A stretch of DNA of 64,000 nt, taken from contig DASRKB010000243.1 in assembly GCA_035649175.1 (NCBI GenBank), forward strand, positions 1 through 64,000, given 5' to 3'. The stretch comes from SCGC-AG-212-J23 sp035649175 (lineage in GTDB: Bacteria > Pseudomonadota > Gammaproteobacteria > Burkholderiales > SG8-39). A model generated the notes under the pieces. It searched no databases. It was not told the origin of the DNA and saw nothing but the letters and a program-made list of their open reading frames with translations. Of this stretch, positions 7,052 to 15,677 are shown in pieces (position 1 is the first letter of the stretch; every line of letters starts with the position of its first letter). Position numbers and translations under genes: made by a program.

Positions 7052-8359
7052 TTACGCGGACTTCTTCCTCTTCTCAGCCAGTCCCACGACGCGAGGCCCA
7101 GCCTTGGCGGCAGTGCGGCGCGCCTCCTCGATTGTTGCGGCCCAACGGTTGGCGAGGGTGCGCGCGAGGCTGTCGCTCTGAAACTTGCTGTAGTGCCGCC
7201 CGCGCGTGGAACGCTCCGCTGGCGCGCGATGGTCGAGCAAGAGCGCGATGGCACGCTCGCTCGCGTCGGGCTGCGTATCGAGCCAACTAGCGACCGTGTC
7301 GCGGAAGCGACCTTGCCAGAAGCCAACGTTGAAGCCCTTGGCCGCGAGCAGGCCGGCGATTAGGCCCGTGGCCTCGCCCGGAACATCGGCGCGCGGCGCG
7401 TCGCCCCATCTGCCGGGCCAGACCAGCCCCTCGCCGCTTTCTGGCCGGCGCATCGCGCGCAGGAGATCGGCGGCGGCGTCGCTCAACGGTATGGAGATCT
7501 CGCGGCGCAACTTCGAGCGCTCTTTTGGCAGGGTCCATGTCGGCGCGCGCGACAGGTCGAACTCTTGCCACCGCGCGCCGAGAACGGCACCGGGTCGAGC
7601 GCCGGTGAGGCACGCAAAGCGCCAGATCGCCGGCCACGGGGAAATCGGGTTCTGCTGTTCTAGTACATCGAGCGCGTGGAGCACCGCGGCCAGTTCGGAG
7701 AAGTCAGGCGTGCCCCCCTCTTGATATTGAAACAATGGCTCCGCGTTCCCTTCCGCCCTTGGCACGATGACCTTGGGCGCGCGTTCGATGTAGCCGTGGT
7801 CTTCTGCGTAGCCGAGAACGCGGCGCAGCGCCGAGAGCGGCCCGTACGAGGCGGTCGTTGGGATCTGGTCTTGTAGCGCGTTGATCCGGCCCTGCGTGAT
7901 CCAGGCCAGCGGTCGCGCGTGCCAGTCGCGCAGCCAAGGTCCATTCAGCGCGAGCCGGCGTACGGTAAGTGTCGTCTTCGCCAATTTCGCCGTCCCGCTG
8001 ACGAGGTGCTCGGCGACCAGCGCGCCGAAGGTCATTCCTTGGCGCTTGTTCTCGTCCAGATTCTTCTGCCTCTCCTGCGCCGGGTCGAGTCCGTTGCGAA
8101 GATCGACGCGCGCAAGCCGTGCCCGCTCCTCCGCCCATGACTGTGGTGACTCCACCCCGTGGTAATCGCCCAGCTTGACGAACCGCGCTGCCGTCGCGGC
8201 GCCGGCCAATCTCCCGCGGATAAACCACGTGCGCCGACCGCTTCGGAACACGCGCAGCTTGAGCCCGTGCAGCGACCCCGGCGCCGCGAAGTCGGCGTGG
8301 CCGCGCTTCGGTTTTTCCTGCTGCTCTGCCCAGCTTGCCGTTCCCTTTTTCTTGCCCAT
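7052..8359 (-). CDS. int: Tyrosine site-specific integrase (DUF4102 type)
   Basis: A 435-residue integrase with the N-terminal arm-binding domain of P4-like integrases (GLKLRVFRSGRRTWFIRGR, then VKLGDYHGVESPQSWAEERA, about 25-95) and a C-terminal catalytic domain. Visible catalytic elements are the first Arg in TGARPGAVLGARW, the LLDHR box supplying a His-Arg, and the nucleophile Tyr in RGRHYSKF. The second box, usually HxLRRT, reads GRFRDT, so its His appears replaced. The start at 8359 was preferred because GGGAGG precedes it; a start 27 bases upstream would overlap a repeat. It marks the right end of the element. Exchange occurs at an att site not identified with certainty. Confidence 0.92.
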   Translation of the reverse strand: MGKKKGTASWAEQQEKPKRGHADFAAPGSLHGLKLRVFRSGRRTWFIRGRLAGAATAARFVKLGDYHGVESPQSWAEERARLARVDLRNGLDPAQERQKNLDENKRQGMTFGALVAEHLVSGTAKLAKTTLTVRRLALNGPWLRDWHARPLAWITQGRINALQDQIPTTASYGPLSALRRVLGYAEDHGYIERAPKVIVPRAEGNAEPLFQYQEGGTPDFSELAAVLHALDVLEQQNPISPWPAIWRFACLTGARPGAVLGARWQEFDLSRAPTWTLPKERSKLRREISIPLSDAAADLLRAMRRPESGEGLVWPGRWGDAPRADVPGEATGLIAGLLAAKGFNVGFWQGRFRDTVASWLDTQPDASERAIALLLDHRAPAERSTRGRHYSKFQSDSLARTLANRWAATIEEARRTAAKAGPRVVGLAEKRKKSA

Positions 8360-8386
8360 CGAAGCCTCCCGTTCCGTAGTGAACAT

Positions 8387-8421
8387 CCTAGTGCACAGCG
8401 AGGGGAACGCCTAGTGCACAG
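8387..8421. repeat. 12-bp direct repeats upstream of the integrase, possible arm-type sites
   Basis: CCTAGTGCACAG occurs at 8387-8398 and 8410-8421, spaced 23 bases apart (about two helical turns). Related half-sites, GTGCAGTA near 8450 and AAGTGCACAA at 8475-8484, follow. The location between the integrase start and the presumed chromosomal junction is typical of integrase or directionality-factor arm sites. Confidence 0.5.
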
Positions 8422-8552
8422 AATACCCGTACAACCTTGTCCAACTATGTGCAGTAAGCCTTTGATCTGTACATAAGTGCACAAAGCTAGACAACCGGGA
8501 GGTTACAGGGGAAGTATTCCCGGCGGACAGCGCCTACCAGCGGCCGCAGATC

Positions 8553-8783
8553 GTGCGGGCGTTGTACGAGGCGGCGGCCGCGCTCGAGCGCATCGAGCGC
8601 TTCGAGCGGCGGAGGGCGCAGATGCCGCCGAAGACCGGCGAGCCCTGGAGCGAGGAAGAGGACCGCAGGCTTCTCGCGGCGTTCGACGCCGGACGGGCAC
8701 TGCAGGAACTCGCTGCTGCCCACGAGCGGACAATGGGCGCCGTACGCGCGCGACTTCTAAAGTACGGGCGCATCAACGCCTAG
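8553..8783 (+). CDS. SANT/Myb-like small protein, possibly 5'-truncated by element insertion
   Basis: A 76-residue protein whose C-terminal part reads GEPWSEEEDRRLLAAFDAG then ELAAAHERTMGAVRARLLK, a Myb/SANT-like helix-turn-helix seen in small proteobacterial proteins. The N-terminal part is a charged helix. The GTG at 8553 is the first usable start; the same frame stays open upstream to about 8472 with similar-looking residues (AYQRPQIVRALYEAAAALE), so the authentic N-terminus may have been lost or replaced at the element junction. It is followed by alaS. DNA binding is predicted from the fold only. Confidence 0.6.
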   Translation: MRALYEAAAALERIERFERRRAQMPPKTGEPWSEEEDRRLLAAFDAGRALQELAAAHERTMGAVRARLLKYGRINA

Positions 8784-8843
8784 AGAGTTGCATCATGCCC
8801 GGGGCGTCCCGGCCGGCGCTTCGGGTTTCTTATCGCGGCGCGG

Positions 8844-8849
8844 TAGAAT
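8844..8849 (+). promoter_or_regulatory. Candidate -10 element of alaS
   Basis: TAGAAT ends 6 bases before the GTG start, which would put the transcript start at or within a base or two of the start codon. No Shine-Dalgarno sequence precedes the GTG. No good -35 is visible. Confidence 0.45.
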
Positions 8850-8855
8850 TCCCCA

Positions 8856-11489
<2,634 letters not shown>

Positions 11490-11490
11490 C

Positions 11491-11829
11491 ATGAGAAAGC
11501 TCCTTGTCGCCCTGTCGGCTGTCCCCGCGGTCGCGCTTGCGCACCACGGCTGGAGCGAGTACGACACCGCCAAGACCCTCAAGCTCACCGGCAACATCGT
11601 CGAGTCGGGCTACGAGCATCCGCATGGCCACATCCGCTTGCAGGCGCCGGGGAAGAGCTGGCACGTCGTGCTCGCGCCGCCCTCGCGCATGGAGCGGCGC
11701 GGCTTGGCGAAGGAAGCGCTCAGGCCGGGCGCCTCTGCGACCGTCGAGGGCTACGCCAATCGCGACAAGCCCGAGGAGATGCGCGCAGAGCGCATCACGG
11801 TGGACGGCAAGACCATCGAGCTTCGATGA
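11491..11829 (+). CDS. DUF6152-like periplasmic protein
   Basis: A 112-residue secreted protein. Residues 1-17 are a signal peptide ending in ALA before HHGWSEYD, a His-rich N-terminus characteristic of the DUF6152 group. The rest looks like a small beta-barrel-type domain (GHIRLQAPGKSWHVVLAPP). The family is often found with DUF6644 membrane proteins, as here, where its stop overlaps the next start by 4 bases. Function is unknown; metal binding by the N-terminal histidines is a guess. Confidence 0.8.
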   Translation: MRKLLVALSAVPAVALAHHGWSEYDTAKTLKLTGNIVESGYEHPHGHIRLQAPGKSWHVVLAPPSRMERRGLAKEALRPGASATVEGYANRDKPEEMRAERITVDGKTIELR

Positions 11830-12326
11830 CCGCGGGCAGCGGGCCGCTCGGCACGCTGGAAGCGAGCGGCTTCGGCCGGGCGATGCGCGAGTGGCTGTGG
11901 CTCTATCCGAGCGTCGAGATCGTCCACATTGTCGGCATCGCGCTGCTCTTCGGCTCCATCGCGGTGCTCGACCTTCGCCTGCTCGGCGTGTCGCGGGTCC
12001 TTCCCATACGAAGGCTTGCGGCGCACGTGCTGCCGTGGACCGCTGCCAGCTTCCTGCTCATCATCCCGAGCGGGCTTGCCATGTTCAGCGCGCATGCCAC
12101 CGACTTCATCCAGAGCGGCGTGTTCTTCGTGAAGATGATGCTGATCCTTGCGGCCGGTCTGAACGCCGCGCTCTTTCACGCCATTACCTTCCGCACCGCG
12201 GATGTGTGGGACTCCGAAGAGATGCGCAGGCTCGCGCCGCCGACCTCTGCGCGCCTTGCCGGGGCGCTCTCGCTCGTACTCTGGATCTCGGTGATCGCCT
12301 GCGGGCGGCTGCTCGCCTACTTCTAG
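11826..12326 (+). CDS. DUF6644-like membrane protein
   Basis: A 166-residue inner-membrane protein with four hydrophobic segments (around 30-50, 65-85, 98-118 and 142-162). It resembles the DUF6644 family and is translationally coupled to the DUF6152 gene. Conserved His residues lie at the membrane faces (VEIVHIVG, AALFHAIT), as in small b-type cytochrome-like proteins, but no heme motif is certain. Function unknown. It converges on the ATPase gene with only 7 bases between the stops. Confidence 0.78.
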   Translation: MTAGSGPLGTLEASGFGRAMREWLWLYPSVEIVHIVGIALLFGSIAVLDLRLLGVSRVLPIRRLAAHVLPWTAASFLLIIPSGLAMFSAHATDFIQSGVFFVKMMLILAAGLNAALFHAITFRTADVWDSEEMRRLAPPTSARLAGALSLVLWISVIACGRLLAYF

Positions 12327-12333
12327 GTCCAGG

Positions 12334-13287
12334 CTAGAAGCCGATCCGCTGGCGCCGCCCCGCACGGGGATCGTGCACGTCGTCGGCGCTCACCTCCGAG
12401 CGGCCGTCGAGCTTTGCCCGACCGAAAGCCGACTGCAGTGCGCGGCGCATCTCGCGAGGCGGCAGGGAAGCGAGCTTCTCCAGCGTGGCGGCGCCCGGTG
12501 ATTCCGGGAACTGCCTGCCCCAGTCGTGGGCATTGCGGATCTCGCGGTAGATGTTCGCCGCGATGCGTGCGGAGCCCTCCGCGTCCGGCGCCTCGATCTC
12601 GTAGACGTTGAGGCGGCTCAACAACGGCTCGGGGATGCGCGCCGCGTCGTTGGCGGTGGCGAGCCACACTGCCCCGGAGGCATCGATCGGCACTTCCACG
12701 AACTCGTCGACGAAACGGGCAGCGGTCCGGGTCTCGAGCAGCTCGTAGAGCGCGCCGAGCGGGTCGTACTGGCCGTCGCCGCTCGCCTTGTCGAGCTCGT
12801 CCACCACGATCACCGGGTTGGCGTACTCGCCGTTGAGAAAGGTGTCGAACACCTTGCCCGGCTTGGCGTTCTTCCATTGCGAGGAGGCGCCCGAGAGCAC
12901 CCAGCCGGCGGTGAGCGAGCTCATGGGGACGAAGCCGAAGCCGGTGCCCAGGAGCTCCGAAATGCGCCGCGCGAAGTGCGTCTTGCCGATGCCTGGCTCG
13001 CCGAGCAGCAGCATGGGCGGCAGCTCCACCGAATCCTCCGAGTCGATGCACAGGGCGAGCTGCCGGCGGATGTCCTCGAGGACCTCGGCGAAATTGGGCA
13101 GCTCCTCGAAGAGCGCGTCCATCTCGGGCAGCGCCGAGGGTTTGACCGTGAAGCGCTGTCCGCCAAGGCGCAGCATCTTCTCGTAGACCGACCGGAGTGC
13201 CTCGCTCGCCGTGGGGGAAAGCCCCTGCAGCGCCTTCTCCACGGTCGGAACATCGTAGACGTCCTTGAAGCCCGCGATCGGAATCAT
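12334..13287 (-). CDS. AAA-family ATPase with Lon-like ATPase module
   Basis: A 317-residue ATPase. Walker A is GEPGIGKT (96-103) and Walker B VIVVDELDK (159-167). A sensor-1 region (WLATANDAARIPEPLLSRL) with a likely arginine finger follows, then a helical lid. It resembles the AAA module of Lon but has no protease domain or Ser-Lys dyad, so it is a stand-alone remodelling ATPase of unknown substrate. The start at 13287 leaves 94 bases to the divergent thioesterase gene; a longer frame would overlap that gene. No partner gene is nearby. Confidence 0.85.
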   Translation of the reverse strand: MIPIAGFKDVYDVPTVEKALQGLSPTASEALRSVYEKMLRLGGQRFTVKPSALPEMDALFEELPNFAEVLEDIRRQLALCIDSEDSVELPPMLLLGEPGIGKTHFARRISELLGTGFGFVPMSSLTAGWVLSGASSQWKNAKPGKVFDTFLNGEYANPVIVVDELDKASGDGQYDPLGALYELLETRTAARFVDEFVEVPIDASGAVWLATANDAARIPEPLLSRLNVYEIEAPDAEGSARIAANIYREIRNAHDWGRQFPESPGAATLEKLASLPPREMRRALQSAFGRAKLDGRSEVSADDVHDPRAGRRQRIGF

Positions 13288-13381
13288 CTCGGCCAAAAAA
13301 CTAGCATGACGCGGCAGGTCAAGCAAACGGCGCGCCTGGCAACCGCGCCGTCGGAGTGCCAATGCGCTACAGTAGTCCGGG

Positions 13382-13807
13382 ATGACCAGCCGCGACACCG
13401 CCTTCTTCCGCTCCTTCGGCACGGGCTACCTGCCGGGCTTGGTTGGCGTGGAGATCGTCAAGGTCGCGCCGGGACTCGTGGAGAGTCGGCTCGCGGTGCG
13501 CCGCGAGGTGATGGCGCCCAACGGCTTCCTCCACGCCGCCGCAGTCGTCGCGCTGGCCGATACGAGCTGCGGCTACGGTTGCGTTGCTAACCTTCCGGAG
13601 GGAGCAAGCGGCTTCACCACGATCGAGCTGAAGTCGAACTTCATGGGAACCGCGCGGGAAGGCGTGATCGCCTGCCGCGCTGCCCCCGTCCATTTGGGCC
13701 GCTCGACCCAGGTATGGGACGCCGAGGTTCTCCTCGAGGACGGGAACCGCAAGATCGCCCTCTTCCGATGTACCCAGATGGTTTTGTGGCAGAATCTCAA
13801 GCCATGA
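13382..13807 (+). CDS. PaaI-family hotdog thioesterase
   Basis: A 141-residue hotdog-fold protein related to PaaI/YdiI thioesterases, which hydrolyse acyl-CoA esters. The core NGFLHAAAVVALADTSCGYG carries the helix and Asp typical of the family; the second strand set (FTTIELKSNFMGTA) matches too. The substrate cannot be inferred. A TACAGT -10-like hexamer lies 8 bases before the ATG with no Shine-Dalgarno. Its stop overlaps the start codon of the phenylalanine-rich leader peptide (ATGA), so transcription of this gene could run into the attenuator of the DAHP synthase gene. Confidence 0.9.
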   Translation: MTSRDTAFFRSFGTGYLPGLVGVEIVKVAPGLVESRLAVRREVMAPNGFLHAAAVVALADTSCGYGCVANLPEGASGFTTIELKSNFMGTAREGVIACRAAPVHLGRSTQVWDAEVLLEDGNRKIALFRCTQMVLWQNLKP

Positions 13808-13878
13808 CACGCCGCTTCGCGCATTCCTTCTTTGGTTTCTTTTACTTTCCCTGCCTGCTGGCGGTCGGAAGCGGCTAA
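13804..13878 (+). CDS. Phenylalanine-rich leader peptide of the DAHP synthase attenuator
   Basis: A 24-codon frame ending in TAA, reading MTRRFAHSFFGFFYFP and then CLLAVGSG. Six of 24 residues are Phe and one is Tyr, five of the Phe codons falling within seven codons (9-15). Its ATG overlaps the thioesterase stop. The reading frame ends 20 bases before an intrinsic terminator. Such a peptide acts as a sensor: a ribosome short of charged tRNA-Phe stalls in the Phe run and changes the folding of the RNA ahead. No function as a protein is expected. A CAGAAT hexamer lies 8 bases upstream of the ATG. Confidence 0.9.
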   Translation: MTRRFAHSFFGFFYFPCLLAVGSG

Positions 13879-13932
13879 GCACAACCCCTAAACCGAGAAA
13901 CCGCCAGCCCGAAAGCCTGGCGGTTTTTTTTT
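13811..13932 (+). promoter_or_regulatory. Phenylalanine transcription attenuator
   Basis: Three mutually exclusive stems can be read directly. Pause stem 1:2 is GCCGCTTC (13811-13818) with GAAGCGGC (13868-13875). Antiterminator 2:3 is GCTGGCGGT (13857-13865) with ACCGCCAGC (13900-13908). Terminator 3:4 is 13898-13907 with 13917-13926, followed by nine Ts. All pairings are perfect. Stalling at the Phe codons (about 13828-13848) would free segment 2 to pair with 3 and let transcription enter the DAHP synthase gene. Reading through to the TAA would cover segment 2 and allow termination. This is the classical pheA/trp-type design. Confidence 0.9.
13898..13932 (+). terminator. Intrinsic terminator, the 3:4 stem of the attenuator
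   Basis: AAACCGCCAG (13898-13907) and CTGGCGGTTT (13917-13926) form a perfect 10-bp stem with a 9-base loop, running into a T tract ending at 13932. It lies 14 bases before the DAHP synthase start. Confidence 0.95.
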
Positions 13933-13946
13933 GCCCGAGGCCCCCC

Positions 13947-15029
13947 ATGAACCTGTCCGCCGAAGAGAAAACCTCGCTTACCGATGACGAGAGGATCGAG
14001 AACGTCGTTCCGCTGCCGCCGCCGGAGCACCTGATCCGCTTTTTCCCGATCCAGGGCACGCCGGTGGAGAACCTCATCGCCGAGACGCGCCGCCGGGTGC
14101 GCGACATCGTCCACGGGCGCTCCGAGCGCCTGCTAGTAGTGATGGGACCCTGCTCGATCCACGATCCCGCCGCGGCCCTCGAGTACGCCCGCCGGCTCGG
14201 GGAGCAAAGGCGCCGTTACAGCGACGACCTGGAGGTGCTGATGCGGGTGTATTTCGAGAAGCCGCGCACGACGGTCGGATGGAAGGGCTTGATCAACGAT
14301 CCCTACATGAACGGCAGCTTCCGCATCAACGAGGGCCTGCGCATCGCGCGCGACCTGCTGGTGCGCATCAACCAGGCGGGGGTGCCCGCGGGCTGCGAGT
14401 TCCTCGACACGATCTCGCCGCAGTACATCGGCGACCTGGTGTCCTGGGGCGCGATCGGCGCGCGCACCACCGAAAGCCAAGTCCATCGCGAGCTCGCCTC
14501 CGGGCTCTCCGCGCCGGTGGGCTTCAAGAACGGTACGGACGGCAACGTGAAGATCGCGGTCGACGCGCTGCTCGCGGCGCGGCAGAAGCACCATTTCCTG
14601 TCGGTGCACAAGAGCGGCCAGGTGGCGATCGTCGAGACCAAGGGCAACGAGGACTGCCACATCATCCTTCGCGGCGGGAAGCAGCCGAACTACGACTCGG
14701 CGAGCGTCCAGCAGGCGTGCGCCGAGCTCGCGAGAGCCAAGGTCGCCGGCCGTTTGATGATCGACTGCTCGCACGCCAACGCCGCGAAGGATCACCGGCG
14801 GCAGCTCGAGGTCGCCGCCGACATCGCGCGCCAGCTCGCCGCCGGCGAGCGCTGCATCATGGGCGCGATGATCGAATCCAACCTCGAGGAAGGACGCCAG
14901 GACTTGCGGCCCGGCGAGCTCGTCTTCGGCAAGAGCGTCACCGATCCCTGCCTGGGGTGGGAGGCTTCCGCTGGCCTGCTCGAGTCGCTCGCCGTGGCGG
15001 TGCGCAGCCGCCGCAAGCGCCTGGGGTAG
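13947..15029 (+). CDS. aroG: DAHP synthase (3-deoxy-7-phosphoheptulonate synthase), class I
   Basis: A 360-residue enzyme of the first step of the shikimate pathway, joining phosphoenolpyruvate and erythrose-4-phosphate. Visible motifs are GPCSIHDP (67-74, metal-ligand Cys69), EKPRTTVGWKG (104-114) and the later DCSHANAAKDH region with metal and phosphate ligands. It belongs to the AroF/G/H group. The N-terminal 40 residues fit the allosteric arm. The upstream attenuator, rich in Phe codons, suggests that expression responds to charged tRNA-Phe; whether the enzyme itself is Phe- or Tyr-inhibited cannot be read here. GAGG precedes the ATG. Confidence 0.97.
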   Translation: MNLSAEEKTSLTDDERIENVVPLPPPEHLIRFFPIQGTPVENLIAETRRRVRDIVHGRSERLLVVMGPCSIHDPAAALEYARRLGEQRRRYSDDLEVLMRVYFEKPRTTVGWKGLINDPYMNGSFRINEGLRIARDLLVRINQAGVPAGCEFLDTISPQYIGDLVSWGAIGARTTESQVHRELASGLSAPVGFKNGTDGNVKIAVDALLAARQKHHFLSVHKSGQVAIVETKGNEDCHIILRGGKQPNYDSASVQQACAELARAKVAGRLMIDCSHANAAKDHRRQLEVAADIARQLAAGERCIMGAMIESNLEEGRQDLRPGELVFGKSVTDPCLGWEASAGLLESLAVAVRSRRKRLG

Positions 15030-15057
15030 GGATTCGGCATAATCCTGCGCGAGCGCC

Positions 15058-15603
15058 ATGCCCGAACGCCCGCCCCAGCTCGCGCACCTCGAGTACCTCG
15101 GCGACGCGACGAAGTTCGCCGGGCAGATCCACGCGCTCATCCCGAAGTGCATTCTGCTCGAGAACTTCTCGCCCGCCGAGGTGAAGCTCTTCGCGCGCTT
15201 CATGGACGTGTATCGCGGCGAGCCGGGTGTGGAGATCATCCGCGAGGGCGACGGCGGCGACTTCATGCTGATGGTGATCGAGGGCAAGGTGGAGGTACAC
15301 AAGCGCGACCGCTGGAATACGCCGCAGCTTCTCGCGGTGGTGGAGGCCGGCCGCACCCTTGGCGAGATGTCGATGATCGACGGCGAGGCGCGATTTGCCA
15401 CCTGCGTCGCGGTCGAGCCGACGCTGATCGCGGTCCTCGACCGGGAAAGCCTGGCTCGAATCATCGTCGAGCAGCCGCTTCTCGGCGCAAAGATCCTCAT
15501 GGAGTTGGTGCTGATGCTTTCACAGCGCCTGCGGGCGACCAGCCAGCGCCTGCTCGGGGCGCTAGACGAAAGATCGCCGGGCGCGGCGGCGGGCCTGCTG
15601 TAA
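15058..15603 (+). CDS. Cyclic-nucleotide-binding domain protein
   Basis: A 181-residue protein consisting mainly of one cNMP-binding beta-roll (about 35-150). The phosphate-binding cassette is partial: GEMSMIDGEARFATCVA resembles the canonical GExAL...RxA pattern. No helix-turn-helix follows, so it is not a Crp-type regulator; the C-terminus is a helix (ILMELVLMLSQRLRATSQRL). Such stand-alone domains may act as second-messenger sensors; the partner is unknown. A CATAAT hexamer lies 14 bases before the ATG. Confidence 0.85.
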   Translation: MPERPPQLAHLEYLGDATKFAGQIHALIPKCILLENFSPAEVKLFARFMDVYRGEPGVEIIREGDGGDFMLMVIEGKVEVHKRDRWNTPQLLAVVEAGRTLGEMSMIDGEARFATCVAVEPTLIAVLDRESLARIIVEQPLLGAKILMELVLMLSQRLRATSQRLLGALDERSPGAAAGLL

Positions 15604-15677
15604 TTCCCTGACGCCTCACACGACTATCGAACCATGCATGCCACGCTGCCCCGCCGGCCAGGGGTCTTCCCGCGCGG

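Noticed and set aside
8387..8530. Search for a tRNA gene as the integration target
   Set aside because: No cloverleaf, no TTCRANYC T-loop or anticodon stem could be found at this end; the target is not a tRNA gene here.
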